The notes beneath the pieces are model-generated. The model saw nothing but the letters and a program-made list of their open reading frames with translations, searched no databases and was not told the DNA's origin. From Ricordea florida (taxonomy: Eukaryota; Cnidaria; Anthozoa; Corallimorpharia; Ricordeidae), in contig OX453274.1 of the NCBI GenBank assembly GCA_949710005.1, positions 21,209,585 to 21,273,584 of the forward strand: DNA of 64,000 bases. The letters run 5' to 3'. A program made the position numbers and the translations under genes. This document shows positions 29,517 to 42,490 of the stretch, piece by piece. Position 1 is the first letter of the stretch. The number at the start of each line of letters is the position of its first letter.

Positions 29517-32500
29517 ATGCCTGGAACTGGGAGCGGTGAAACCAGCGACACGCAACCAAGTTTACCGACAACCTCCACTGTCGAACCAAAAGCTCTTGAA
29601 TTTCGTGGTCTTCCTTGCTTCGACCCCAAGGGAGAACCGACTACTCTTTCCGTTCGATGGAAGCGATGGAAACGTGCTTTTCATTTGTATGTGACATCAA
29701 AAGGTGTAACAAATCAAACGCAAAAAGTAGCTCTATTACTGCACTCAGGTGGAATGGAACTGCAAGAAATTTACTACACGCTTGCACCAGAAGACGAAGC
29801 TCCGAACAACTTCGACAATTGTTTAACCGTCCTCGACAACTATTTTACGCCAAAAGTGAACGTACCTTTTGAGAGACACGGATTCCGACAAATGGCACAA
29901 TTAGAGGGTGAAACAATCGATCAATTTGTGTGCCGCCTTCGGCAAAAAGCTGTCTCGTGTGACTTTGACAAGTTGGATGAGGCTATCCGGGATCAATTGA
30001 TTGAGAAGTGTAGAGATCCGGAACTCCAACGGAAATTTTTGGAGAAAGCCCAGGATGGAACCCTTACCGTCCTTCAAGATGTTGCACGAGTACATGAATC
30101 TGTCAAACTTCAAATGCAGTCATTGGAGACCTCGAGCAAAGATGATCAGGTGAATGCAATGCGACCTGTCGACCCGAAATGGAGGAGAAACAAAAATAAA
30201 AAGAAGAGAAAACCTGAGAAGAAAGATTTTAAGCCAGGGGAACATCAGAAGTGCTACAGATGCAATGAAACCGGTCACTTTGCCCGCAATTGCCCTGCCC
30301 TAAACAAAACATGCAGTAAGTGTGGTTTTACTGGTCATCTGGCTGTCTGTTGCAAGACAAAGAATCCTAAACGTCCTCCAAGTGGCAGATCTAATCCAAA
30401 TGGTGCGTATCAAGTGGAAGAAGAGTTGGATCAAAGAGATGGTTATGCCTTTGCCGTGAATGATGGAAACAAAAGTGGCATTGTACATCTGCAATTGGGA
30501 GGTGTAGAGTTGAAGGATGTACTAATCGACTCTGGAGCATCATGCAACATAGTGGACAAAACTACATGGGAAAGTTTGAAGCAAAAGGGAGTGAAGTGTA
30601 CATCTCAGAAATGCAGCAAGAAGTTATTCGCCTATGGTCAAACTGAACCAATTGAAGTACTGGGAACATTTGAAGCTGAAATTCACTGTGAAGTTTCTGC
30701 AAAAAGCTGTTTGGATGAGTTCACTGTTGTTAAGGGTCCTGGAAAAACTTTGCCTGGAAAATACACTGCAGAGAAGGTGAATGTATTAAGAGTCGGACCG
30801 CCCAGTAATCCACTGGCATGTACTATCACCAGCGAAGGCGATGCTGGAGATGTTTTAAAGGACTTTGCCGACATATTCCAAGGTGTTGGAAAACTTAAAG
30901 ACTTCCAACTCAAGTTGCACATTAACAAGAATGTCAAGCCTGTGGCCCAGCCAGTGAGACGACTTCCCTTTGGTCTAAGAGACAAAGTAGACAAGAAACT
31001 GGACGAGTTGCTACAAGAAGACATCATAGAGGAAGTACCATGTGGTCCTACAGAGTGGACATCACCTGTTGTGGTCGTGCCAAAACCAGATGGTGATATT
31101 CGTATTTGCGTAGACATGCGAAGAGCAAACAAAGCAATCGAAAGAGAGAGGCATCCTATTCCTACCATAGAGGAAGTTCTCCATGACCTAAACGGTTCAA
31201 CTGTGTTCAGCAAACTAGACCTGCGCTTGGGATTTCACCAGATTGAGCTTGATGAAGAGTCCCGTCAAATAACCACGTTTGTGACGCACAGGGGCCTTTA
31301 CAGATACAAGAGACTAATGTTTGGCATTACGTCAGCCCCAGAGAAGTATCAGAAGATTGCGAGTGATGTTCTGCAAGGGTGTGAAGGTGTCGCAAACATT
31401 GCAGATGATGTGATTGTACATGGATGTGGAATCGAACAACATGACAAGAATTTGCTAGCTGTTCTCAATCGCCTCAGACAGTGTGGACTAACCCTGAATG
31501 GAAACAAGTGCCAGTTTAGACTCCCCAAGTTGACCTTCTTTGGACATGATCTAAGCAGAAATGGAGTCACACCCAGCGAAGAAAAGGTGGCAGCAGCTCA
31601 GAATGCGCAACCTCCAAAGAATGTGGCTGAAGTCAGATCATTCCTCGGTCTTGTACAGTACTGTGCCAAATTCCTGCCAAACTTTGCACAAGAAGCTGAG
31701 CCTATCAGACAGCTGACTAGAAAAGACGAACCATTCGTATGGGAAGAAGCTCAACAGCAGTCTTTTGAGAAGCTCAAGTACCTCTTGACGCGAGCAGAAA
31801 CACTGGCATACTTCAAGAATGATTGTAAAACTCGTATAGTAGCAGATGCAGGTCCAACTGGGATTGGAGCAGTTCTCACACAATTTCAAGATGGTGTCTG
31901 GAGAGTGATTTCCTATGCATCCAGGAATCTAACCGATGTTGAAAGGCGATGCTCTCAAACCGAGAAAGAAGCACTTGCTTTAGTGTGGGCCTGTGAGAGA
32001 TTTAATCTGTATGTTTATGGTCGTGACTTTGAACTTGAAACTAACCACAAACCTCTCGAATGCATTTACAAGAGCACATCCAAGCCGTCTGCAAGAATTG
32101 AGCGGTGGGTGCTCCGCTTGCAAAGCTACAACTTCCAAGTAATGTACCGTCCTGGGAAAACTAACATTGCAGACGCCCTCTCAAGGCTTAACTCACTGAA
32201 GCCAAAGGATAGGAGTGGAGAGGAAACAGATGCTGTGAAAATGATTGCAGAAGAGAGCACACCTGTGGTGTTAACAGCCAAAGAAGTAGAACGTGCATCA
32301 GAAGAAGATCCTGAGCTGACCAGTGTGAGACATTACATTCAGAGTGGAGACTGGTCTCAGTGCAAAATGCCCCATTTCATGTGTGTGAAGAATGAACTTT
32401 GTGTGCTTGGCAAATTGGTGTTACGTGGGACAAGGATTGTCATACCACAGAGCCTGAGTAAACAAGTCTTACATTTAGCCCACGAAGGTCATCAAGGCAT

Positions 32501-33581
32501 AGTCAAGGTAAATAGCCGGCTCAGAACCAAAGTTTGGTGGCCTAAAATGGACACTGATGCTGAGAAAATCTGTAAAAGCTACCATGGATGTCAAGTAGTC
32601 AGTGGATTCTGTACACCTGAACCAATGCAGAGGGTAGAACCACTAACAGGACCATGGCGAGATATAGCTATTGATGTATTGGGTCCACTTCCTTCTGGAG
32701 AGAGCTTACTCGTGGTAGGAGACTACTACAGCCGTTTCGTTGAAGTAGTGATTATGCACTCAACCACATCCCAGAAGATGATTGAAGCACTAACTCCAAT
32801 CTTTGTGCGTTACGGCTATCCATTCAACCTCAAGTCTGACAATGCATGCCAGTTTGTATCGGAAGAATTCGAAGAGTTCCTGTCCAAGAATGGTATTGAG
32901 CATCGGAAATCTCCTCCTCTTTGGCCTCAAGCCAATGGTGAAGTTGAACGACAAAACCGAACATTGCTTAAAGCGCTCAAAATAGCCCAAGTTGAAGGAA
33001 AGAGGTGGAAAGATGAATTGAACAAGTTCCTATTGGCATACCGAACCACCCCTCACTCTACCACTGGAATGACCCCAGCATCTCTAATGTTTGGAAGAGA
33101 GCTGAAAACAAAGTTGCCTGAATTACGTCCCAACAAGAGCGTGCTGGATGAAAGTATCAGAGACCGGGACTGGAATCACAAATTATCCAGTAAGCTGTAA
33201 GCTGACAAGCAAAGGAATGCAACTTCCAATCCAGTACTCCCCGGTGACAAGGTTCTGCTTAAAAACACCAAATCATCTGGTAAGCTGTCTCCAAATTTTG
33301 AACCTCAGCCGTACCAGGTCCAGACCAGGGAAGGACAAGAACTTACCTTGAAAGCTGAAAACGGCACAGTGTATAGGAGAAACAGCTCTTTTGTCAAACC
33401 CTACAAAATTCCAGGAGAGCCAGAACCTTCTTCACTGGAACAAAGCCCTAGAGAAGCAAAAACCTCAAGTCCAGCAATACCCGAGTCTGACACAAGCTCA
33501 AGTACAGCAGAGACAAGAAACAGACCAACCCGTGCTACGAAATTGCCTGGAAGATTTAAAGACTTTGTCCTGGACAAATGA
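29517..33581 (+). pseudogene. gag-pol: gag-pol polyprotein of gypsy 1, one nonsense codon
   Basis: From the ATG at 29,517 one frame runs to 33,581, broken only by a TAA at 33,198-33,200. Domains in order: Gag; two CCHC knuckles (CYRCNETGHFARNC and CSKCGFTGHLAVCC, about residues 245-280); aspartic protease (LIDSGASCNIVD, about 336); reverse transcriptase (NIADDVIVHG, about 627); RNase H (about 775-890); integrase with Asp (IAIDVLGPL), Asp (LKSDNACQF) and Glu (GEVERQNRTL); then a C-terminal tail. In the integrase zinc finger the usual CxxC reads YHGC, so one zinc ligand seems lost. The stop removes only the integrase C-terminus. Confidence 0.92.
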
Positions 33582-33775
33582 ACTGACTTGTTTGGACTTT
33601 CTAGGATTTTAACTGAACATTATTTTGTTAAGGTCCTGCAGTTTGCAGTTCAAACCATTAGTTTGAGAGTATTTGGTATCCTTGTTATTTGATACTAAGA
33701 CATTCCATTTTTCTGGAAGACATTTTTCTTGGACTCAGTTTTAACTGCAATTTTATTTGCCACAAAGGAAGGGAA

Positions 33776-33951
33776 TCAAGTGTTTAGCTGTTAGTTCTCT
33801 TGAGACATTTCGTGATAGTATACATGTTGTACTATAAGTTCGAAAAGGCTCTCGGGTTGTTGTAAGCATGGCGTGTTGTGCAGTGGATTAAAAGAGTTTT
33901 TGAAGAGTTTAATCCGTGTTAAATCCGTGTGTTTTACCGGCCATCACCACA
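33776..33951 (+). repeat. 3' LTR of gypsy 1
   Basis: Matches the 5' LTR over 176 bases with two changes inside and two in its first bases. Confidence 0.9.
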
Positions 33952-33956
33952 CCCGC

Positions 33957-35588
33957 TGTAAAATGTAAATACTTAATTTTACCTGTAAAAAAATGTTCCC
34001 TAAAAACGCAACTGTTGTATGTCGAATAAAAGCACGTACGGAAGGACGAGACTAACAAAGGTTAGTGGCAAAGGTAAATAAATTTAATGGTCTATTCTTC
34101 CGTTCAGTTTTCCTGTAAATAAAGTAGAAAAAAAGGTGCCTAGTGGCATTTTTTATTATTTTTAAGCTTAATAATATCAATAATTATAACAAAATATTAC
34201 AACAAGCAAATGCAATGACCTGTCTTAACTCGCCTGTGACTTCCAATGAAAGCAATAAAACGATTTATTTAGTAAATGAAAATTAAGGTTTGGCTGCTGA
34301 ACTTTTATGAATAATTATATTTCTGAAGATATATTTATTGAAAAAGGAAGAAGAGGAAGAAAACTATTTTTTTCGGTTAAAAAACATATTTTTTTTCCGA
34401 GCGGCAAGTATTTGGAGAAATTTCCCGTCAAAGCAGCCGGTGTCAGCAACGCGAATTCTGCATCAATAGATAAACTTGAGTCGAAACCTTCAAGTCTGAA
34501 TCGCGTTGTGCCACACGTTTTATTGCATAAATTGATAGAATACCTCTCTATCTTTAACTAAAACATGTCTTTAAGTCTAGGTTAGGTGCCACTTTTAAGA
34601 ATTTTGTGAAATTTCTGAGGCATATTTTGGTGCAGTTTTCTTACTTAATTGAATTACGAGAATGAAGATAACCTGCTTTTGCTGATTACAGAGAGATACG
34701 GCTAAATCGTATTGGAACAGTAAGAAGAAGCAATATACTTCCAAATGAGTGCAAATGGTCTAGGTTTTAACGGCCCGCAGTAGCTTTTAACGATCGTTGA
34801 AAAACCTGAATAACAGCGTCTAAAATTTGCATATTTTAGCCGGTAACGGTCGTTTAGAGATGAAATGCTGATAATGGCAGTAAAATAAACTATTTCCTCA
34901 TTCTAACTGCATTTTCGTTATAAGGATGGATAGTGGTATTGGTGATATAAATATAAGGCAAAGTCTGAAATCGAGTGGAACGCTTTTAGGGACGTTGCCT
35001 CTTAATATCTCACATCAATCAAGGCAAAAAATCCCAAACTCCATTTTCTGTTAAGAATGCAAAGGCAAAGTATACCAATGGAAAATTTGCAACTTCAACA
35101 TGGTTGCTCAAAAAGGGAAAGAAACCCCCAATGCTGCAAGATGTTGTAGACTCGTAAATTGTAAAAGACAGTCATGCATACTGAAGCAAATTACTCAGCA
35201 GTTTCAACAGGTTCCTCTTGTTTCTTTGGTAGCAGTAAAATGAAACATAAAGGAGATCCTCACTTAGTTTTGATTGAGCAAACATTTTAATCAAATTGGG
35301 AACAACAGCAATCACCACTGTCACTACCATTGTCCTCATCAATGGTAGAGTTGTTCTTCTCTGGGACGAACTACATGTACTCTGATCTTCTTCGGTGGAA
35401 TTACTTTGTTCCATGTACTGCACCTCAGTTCTGTAACCTTTCAATCTCCTCTTGCATTTCTTCAATGATACCCTTCTTTTATCTTAGTTATGCTTTTCCA
35501 TCTACAGTAAGAGAATCAATTGGAGAAAAAACAAGTTTGAACCAGTAATGGATACATGGGGATTACTACACAGGGTTAATTCATATTC
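33957..35588. other. No gene seen
   Basis: AT-rich sequence. A short minus-strand frame (35,172-35,465) has no recognisable domain and I do not call it. Confidence 0.5.
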
Positions 35589-35593
35589 TATGT

Positions 35594-37171
35594 CAGGGGC
35601 GGATCCAGGATTTTACATGAGTGATTTGCAGCACCTTAACTAGGGGGGCATGCTCCCCCAAGAAAATTTGAAATTTAGTGCTCCCAGAATGCAATTTTCC
35701 TGCATTCTGAGAGCACTTTAAGCCATTCAGATACATTAACAGTACCTCCTCAGAAAGGCATAATTCTGTACAAAAAAATCAATTCTGTGTATTTACACAG
35801 ACAAACCAGAATAACATTAAATTTCCTGTGACAAATTATTCACTATGATAGCAACCACAGCTGTAATCATCTTATTTTGAATGGTTTTAGAAATATAAGT
35901 CGCATTTCTGGGAGCGGTTTCCAGGTGATGTTTTAGTGCTTGGTCGCCGCTGTCAATTCGAAATTCTAACAGTGCATGGAAATTACCGGAAGGACTGCCA
36001 TTTCCTCGATCATCATCTCGTGTACCTCTGAGGGCTATGTTGCTTTTTCCGCAGAAAATTATTGTTTTAAAAAGGGATTTCAGAATTTCGCAATTTCTAT
36101 TGATTTGCTGTTGAAGTAAATTGTTGATCTGCTGATCAATTGGAACCGCTTCTCTTCTCATGTTTCTCCGAAAATTCTCCATTGCGATCACTGCAAAATT
36201 ATGCATCTCACATTTCCCGCTGACGTGTTTGGTAAAACGTGAATCGGCGGACGTCCAAAGTGTGGGTGGACACTTGAACAATTTGTCTAGTTTATTCGTA
36301 TTTCGCCCACACTGGACTACAAAACAAATACACGGTAAACAAAATGCACCATCGACATCTTAAGAGTATGCTAGCCAGGGAAATCTTTTCAGCCAGCTCC
36401 ACACAAAATGACGGCTAGAATTCGAACATTCCACTGACGCTGGGAAATCAAATAGCTCACCTGCTTGCCACACATTCTTTAAGAACTTGAACTTGTCCTG
36501 GTCCGAATATGAGTTGATTTCCTTGAAAACCAAGCCAACATCATACTGTGAACAGTCCTCCTTCCGACAAACTAGATCGCCTCGAACCATCATTTATAAT
36601 TAATATAATTTCCCTTGTCTTCCTCCGTAGCAAGTTACATTAACAATAAACACTGATCGGAGCAAGAACAAACGAGGGACTTTCGGGGAGAGGCTTCCCT
36701 TTATATACGATTGTCAGTAGTTTGCACGGTAGTCTGCGTCCTGGATAGCCAATCACAACCGAGTTTGAGTAGTTCGCAAGACAATGCGAGTGATTATGGC
36801 CAAAAGAGGAGGGTTTTGAGTGATTTGTGGAAAGATCGATAAACTAACCACCCCCACCCACTGCGTACAAATTTTGTCCGGTCGTGCCTACGAATTTTTT
36901 CGTGTTGTTCTCCGAAGTCTCGACAAAGGACGGAAGCGCGCGAACGGAGATTCGTCAAATTCGTTCGGAATGGACTGGGTTTGCTATGTAATCGACGGTA
37001 TAACGAGATTCGACGATTTTTTTCTTTGTTTTATTTCATAATAAACACTGCAACAAGAAGGATAATTGATTTCTTGAGCTTCAAGAAACAACCTGAGAAA
37101 TAACAAACCCAGGTTTGGAAACATTTGAGTGATTTCTGGAAATCACTTGAACTACTCTGGATCCACCCCTG
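35594..37171 (-). mobile_element. hAT DNA transposon, internally deleted
   Basis: Terminal inverted repeats CAGGGGCGGATCCAGGA (35,594) and CTGGATCCACCCCTG (ending 37,171) are of the hAT type. TATGT is duplicated directly outside both ends (35,589-35,593 and 37,172-37,176), shorter than the usual 8 bp. The transposase inside is only an N-terminal piece. Confidence 0.8.
35817..36593 (-). pseudogene. N-terminal fragment of hAT (ZMYM1/TTF-finger) transposase
   Basis: A single minus-strand frame of 258 codons starts at 36,593 and is interrupted once by TAA (36,360-36,362). It holds the TTF-type zinc-finger region (FDFPASVECSNSSRHFVWSW, FPWLAY, GAFCLPC) and the following helical part including LRGTRDDDRGN. 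The catalytic core and dimerisation region are missing, so it cannot be autonomous. Confidence 0.75.
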
Positions 37172-37176
37172 TATGT

Positions 37177-40138
37177 GTTAATGTTGATCAAGATTTAATT
37201 ATGACAAAAATTCAGGAATATTGAGGGGGATCACATTCTGGAGATTAACAATCCTGTGACTCAAGAGAATCTTAACACTATGATTGACTGAAGGAAGGTG
37301 ATTGCTGAGAAAATTAACTCCTTAATGAGGAAGGAGTTCAATACTGTTATTTCAGCCTTTTTGTCCCTTCCCTTGAATGCACCACCTGCATGGCTTGCAT
37401 ATATACATTTTACATGGCAACTTCAATTTTTCAGACTTTAGAAACTAAGAACCAATACTCTTTTGTGTATGATTTCATTTCTCCCATAATTTTGCTGCAA
37501 TTTAACACAACAAACATTACACAGTATATGTGAGGAAAGGTACAGCTAAGAATTTGGAATTTCAAATATTGGCTATGGTCTTCAAAATTTTCAACATATC
37601 AGAAGCCATGTTATAGGGTTTTCAAAGTGAGAGTCACAGCTTAAATTCAAAAATAATTACGATGTATTTGCTATTTACACAAATTTTCTCAGTATCTAGT
37701 TCTGGTAACCACTCATGCAATCAAACAAAAACGTATTTTTGTCGAAAAAAAAAAACTGTGACCAGCTGCAACCCCTACCCCATGTTGAAAAATCATCATG
37801 ATGTCCTTCACAAGCTTATGATTCGGATAATGTAAGCTTACATATCGGTAATCACAGAACGTCACAGCCTGTGTACAATGTAATCCTTAACAAATTTGCC
37901 TCGCAAGCCATGAAATCATAAGCTTAAATGAATCGATGGCGCTTGCAGTGAAACTGATTTTGAACAGGCCGATATATACATAATTGTAACCTTTAAAAAT
38001 ACATCCAAACTTAATTACATCTGTGATCATTGCCGGGTCACTGCCTATTACTTGAGTTCGATGAGATGCAAACTGGCATTATCATCTAGTTTGATCCAGG
38101 AAAAAGACTACGCACACCGCAAATGCAAAGAAAATACAAAAGAATACGTCGAACTCACCTCCAAAACGTTCGCGTTTGAAATCTTGAATTTGCGGAAAGC
38201 CTTAAGCTCGTGTGTTCCCGCTTTCTTCCCGCCGATTTCGAAGCTGTGCGGCCACGTCGGGAGAGTCGCTTTTTGAGCCTTCGTGTTACGGGTCAGCGAA
38301 TTTTGAACCAGAGCGAGGCGAGACATCAGGGGCTGGAATTGTACAAAGGAGCGCGCAAACTGATGTTCGTTGAAAGACACTCGACCTTAGCTTTGATTTC
38401 GTTGCAGAGAACGAAAAGTTGCGGAAAGAGCACGAAAGGACAAGCAATCACCAAGCAGAAGTGCTCAAATGGATTGAGCAAAGGTTAAATGAGGGGTGGA
38501 GGCTTTCCTCTGGGAGAAAATCTCCGAAGATGAAAACGAACCAGAGACTCAAAGAACTTTGCCATTCGCGCTGCTTGTAGAGTAAGTAGAATAACTTCAC
38601 CTTTTAATCACATAAATACGGTATATACATGAAAATAAAGTAATTGTATGCAAATTTCTGCTTAGTAGAACATGATGCATTGGCCCGTAAAATTCGTTTT
38701 CGATGGCCTTCACTCTTTTTTATGAAATAAGTTTTGCCGCCCAAATTGTGCATAAATTATTACTGGGTTGCCGTGGGCAATCCAGTATTAAAATGGGGTT
38801 GGTTTTTTTTTTCTCTCCGTGAGAAATTGCAATTCTTGCGCAATATTGCCTATACAAGGGTTAGCAAAGACGCCGCCGCTGTGTGATTGGCTCGGCATGA
38901 ACATCGCCATAACAACCTGATTGAAGTGAGCACGAGGTGAAGAGGAACGTGAAAAGTTTGTTAGAATTTATCCCCGCGAGGCGAGTAGACCAGTACCGTC
39001 CAAAGTTGATTGTAGACATGTGGTCTCCATTTATCGTCAGTTTTTTTCTTGGAACGCTCAAACCGCTTACAAATGCACTGCACATGTTTCATGGTAGACC
39101 TACACTAAAAGATGTCTTTGAGCGATTTCGGAATGAGTCATCATACCACGATACTCATGAAACTGCTTATGAAACTGCATATGAAATGCTATTGAACTAT
39201 ATGAGAGCTATGATATATACAAATGAGCTTACACATGAAGTCACAAATGAAAAGTCAAGTGAGAACTGCTTTGCCAATCGCTGTGAGTAGCACAAGTCAG
39301 ATGTTCAGATGCCAAGTAGCCTGAGCGAAACTAATGAACAATTAAGAGACGTCATGTTGAAATCGAAGTTTGCTATTGAATAGATTTAGGCAAGCCTAAG
39401 AGCGGAGCTCCTCACACAGACCCTCACACATCGAAAATGCTGTCACTAAAGTTATTAAATACGCCTGGTGCGCGCAACTACTTAAAGAAGATTCGATAGC
39501 TGAAATAAATCGTCAAAAAAAAAAAACATCTAGCTCGCGACTCAACGGAAGAACCATTACCTGGTCAGCAAAATTATAATAGTTTTAAAGCAACACCAAA
39601 AGCAGCTAGGCAGCTCTTTAACAAATGAAAAATAGACACTCAGCATTATGCTTATGTCCCTCCAAAAATGCTTGAAAACTTGTAGGAAGAACTCAGCTTT
39701 ATGCTTATGTCCCTCCAAATACGCTTGAAAACTTGTAGGAAGAAAATTTTTCCTCCAAAACCGCTATGAATAATCCGTTTCTTCAGCAAAACATTGTAGA
39801 CTGCTGGCTGTAGGTTGTGTAGCCGCGCCAAGGCGCGAAAAGCGCGCGAAAAACAAAGCCTCGTTTCGGTTTAAGACCTAAATATCCCGGATGACTATGG
39901 TCGCCCTGTTGGGGCAACAGAGGGGCAACATCGTCGCGCGTCGCTAGGCGCACGCGCCCGCGAGCCATGCCGCTAGCCACGATGACCATGAAAACTCAAA
40001 CGCATGGTTTTTTCAATTTCTATCCTCGCACGGTAGTTATGGGGCTCCGCTCTGCGGCTCTTCGAGCCGCTGTGGAGCTCCGCTAAAAACAACAACGCTC
40101 TGAGCAGCACTCGAGTAAGTGGACTTCCCTATAAAAAG
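37177..40138. other. No gene seen; two hairpin sites
   Basis: A hairpin TACTGGGTTGCC/GGCAATCCAGTA at 38,761-38,787 has a 3-base loop and one G-T pair. A GC-rich patch at 39,820-40,085 contains GCGGCTC-TTC-GAGCCGC (40,054-40,070). A frame at 38,937-39,290 has no recognisable domain. I see no supported gene. Confidence 0.5.
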
Positions 40139-41038
40139 GTGAATATTACCATTAGTTGTTTTATTATTGTTATTTGCACTATATTGTTTAAGTCAATTGT
40201 GTTTCTTAATAGCTGTTTATTAGTTGGTCTGCTCACAATATTGTTCATACTATCTACTGTTTTGCTTATCAATATTTTTCGCATCTTATGCAAAGTAATT
40301 GATGAATCTATCGCGAATACTTTCAGTAACTGCAATATTTTTGAAAAAGTGGAGCAGTTATTGCCTTTAGTAAAAGTTGAAGAATCAACAAATGACCCTA
40401 GATCTCGATTTGAACAGTTCATTTATTTCGAAGGTGTAAAACGACGTCGCCGTAAGCTTGTTGATTGTGAACCAAGTAGAATTCCTGTGAAACAGCTTGC
40501 ACGTGCTTTCGGAAAAAGCAGAAAAATACGAGAGACTGTATGAAAATACATAAGGAAAAACGTCCCGAAATCCTCTAAAATTCATCTTTTTACTTCAAAA
40601 AGCGCATTTATTCGTTTAAAAGAACGTTACAAAAATTCTGCAAGGAAAAGAAAATTAAGAAAACGGATTGCTGCACCAACTCGTGACAACGGGCTTAAAC
40701 GGTGGCGAAATACATGAACTTCATACATGAAATACATGATTTTCCAAAACTTTTGGATCAGACAATTCAAATTTATATCAACTGCATTCAGTAGGAGCAG
40801 TATACAAGGATCTACATGTAAATCACAGGATCAAATATAATGAATTCAACCTAGCGAGGGATATAGAAAAAAATCCTGGTCAAGTCTCTATTGATGCGAC
40901 TAAAACAATCATGACACCATATAGTCAAGACAACATGGTATTGTTTGGTTTAAATGCTGGTTCTCAATGTGCAGCCATGGCTCTTACATCGTTGATATAT
41001 AACTATAGAAATGGAATTAAATCTTCGTTGGATTTGGT
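40139..41038 (+). pseudogene. Remnant with hydrophobic segment, basic region, 2A-like motif and cysteine-protease-like start
   Basis: The first frame (40,139-40,543) has a long hydrophobic N-terminus and a basic region; a shifted frame continues basic to about 40,720. After several stops a frame at 40,843-41,038 encodes ARDIEKNPGQ, one residue from the 2A consensus D-x-E-x-NPGP, then NAGSQCAAMALTSLIY, which resembles the Cys box of a papain/OTU-like protease. Such parts occur in animal Helitron-like elements. It lies upstream of Helitron 1 and may be part of the same or an older copy. Confidence 0.5.
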
Positions 41039-41063
41039 TAATTGCCCCCGCAGGGTTTTGGCC

Positions 41064-42060
41064 CAGAGGCCAAAACCCGAGGAGGCACCCTAGGAGTCCC
41101 CGCGTGTATACATACAAGAACAAAGAATATTTGTTGATTGAAAAAGTAAGAAATATGTCTGTAGTGGGAGAAAAATTCTCGATTTGACGAAACTGGGCGC
41201 GCACGGTGGTCTCGGGTAATATCTCGGGTTTCATTGACATTTTAACTATTTTAATTATTTCCTCTCATCATCTCGCGCTTGGGCCGCATGTGGATTTGTA
41301 AGACGACAAGCGGCCGCGATATGCTAGATAAACAAAATGAAGATTGTAACTGAGACTCGACAGGAAGAAGAGAAACAAAATGAAGATTGTAACTGAGACT
41401 CGACAGGAAGAAAAGAACCGTTCAAAAGAGTTCTCGGGATAATTAAAACTCGCGTTCAAAAGAGTTCTCGGGATAATTAAAAGTCGCGCAAGGCGTTTGC
41501 ATTGACAGATCGGGTGAGAAAATCTTTCGGCGTCCTTTTCGACTCGCGCTTGGGTTGCATGTGGATTTGTAAGACAACAAGCGGCCGCGATATGTTAGAT
41601 AAACAAAATGAAGATTGTAACTGAGACTCGACAGGAAGAAGAGAAACAAAAAGAAGATTGTAACTGAGACTCGACAGGAAGAAGAGAAACAAAATGAAGA
41701 TTGTAACTGAGACTCGACAGGAAGAAAAGAACCGTTCAAAAGAGTTCTCGGGATAATTAAAACTCGCGCAAGGCGTTTGCATTGACAGATCGGGTGAGAA
41801 AATCTTTCGGCGTCCTTTTCGACTCGGCTCTCGAATTGGTAATCGTGCTTTAACTCCAAATATATTTAAAACAGTTGGACTCAAATCGTAGTTTAAAACG
41901 TGTAGCTATAACTAAGTTACACCGAGATTATTCATAACAGCAAAACAGGCAAAATAATTTCCAAAACCCGAGAAGGCACCCTAGGAGTCCCCGCGTGTAT
42001 ACATACAAGAACAAAGAATATTTGTTGAAAAAGTAAGAAATGTGTTTGTAATGGGCGAAA

Positions 42061-42094
<34 letters not shown>

Positions 42095-42110
42095 GGTTTC
42101 GGGCAATATT
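41064..42110. repeat. Nested tandem repeat: 271-bp units with 43-bp sub-repeats, flanked by ~150-bp direct repeats
   Basis: Two large units start at 41,273 and 41,544, each with a GCGGCCGC site. Inside them the 43-base phrase starting AACAAAATGAAGATTG is repeated two and three times. A direct repeat of about 150 bases (41,064-41,215 and 41,962-42,107) brackets the array. The open minus-strand frames here are by-products of the repeat. Confidence 0.8.
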
Positions 42111-42490
42111 TTAGCAAGCGCGCACAGTGGTGTCGGGTGCTTGCAACCACGAGGTCGCGATTCCGTTACCTTCTTCTACAGCAGCATCTTGCAGCATTCG
42201 GAGGTATTTCATTGACGAGCTCGCGTTTCGCCATCTTCCAGAAGCAATTTAAGGTGAGTATACTGCACTTCAGTGATTTATTTGAATTCAATCAACAGTA
42301 CTGAAAAAATTTGGTTTGTCAGACACAAATCAGCAACGGGGTCGACAGACTCGATCCAACAGATCGCAAGTAACCTCATGTCAGAACAGAATGATGAATC
42401 TTAACTCGAACATTAGAAAAACTGAAAACTCAGAGATGCATCGATATTGTCAGAAAGATATATAAAGCTTTTTATATCAATTTTGGTAGT

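Larger units (their letters stand above)
29279..33951 (+). mobile_element. Ty3/gypsy LTR retrotransposon 1, nearly intact
   Basis: Two 176-bp LTRs flank a single gag-pol frame. The direct repeat CCCGC is found at 29,274-29,278 and 33,952-33,956, so the 5-bp target duplication is preserved. A purine-rich tract (AAAGGAAGGGAA) precedes the 3' LTR. The LTRs differ at about four positions, so the insertion is recent. Confidence 0.93.

Noticed and set aside
34307-34561. Small plus-strand gene
   Set aside because: The frame is AT-rich with low-complexity Lys/Phe runs and no recognisable pattern.
38937-39290. Protein-coding gene of 117 codons
   Set aside because: No domain, no conserved pattern and no splice or promoter support that I can see.
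41273-41830. CRISPR-like array
   Set aside because: The 43-bp units are directly adjacent with no unique spacers, and the genome is eukaryotic. It is a tandem repeat.
41443-41884. Minus-strand protein genes in the repeat
   Set aside because: The open frames arise from the tandem repeat itself; the same peptide recurs in two frames.
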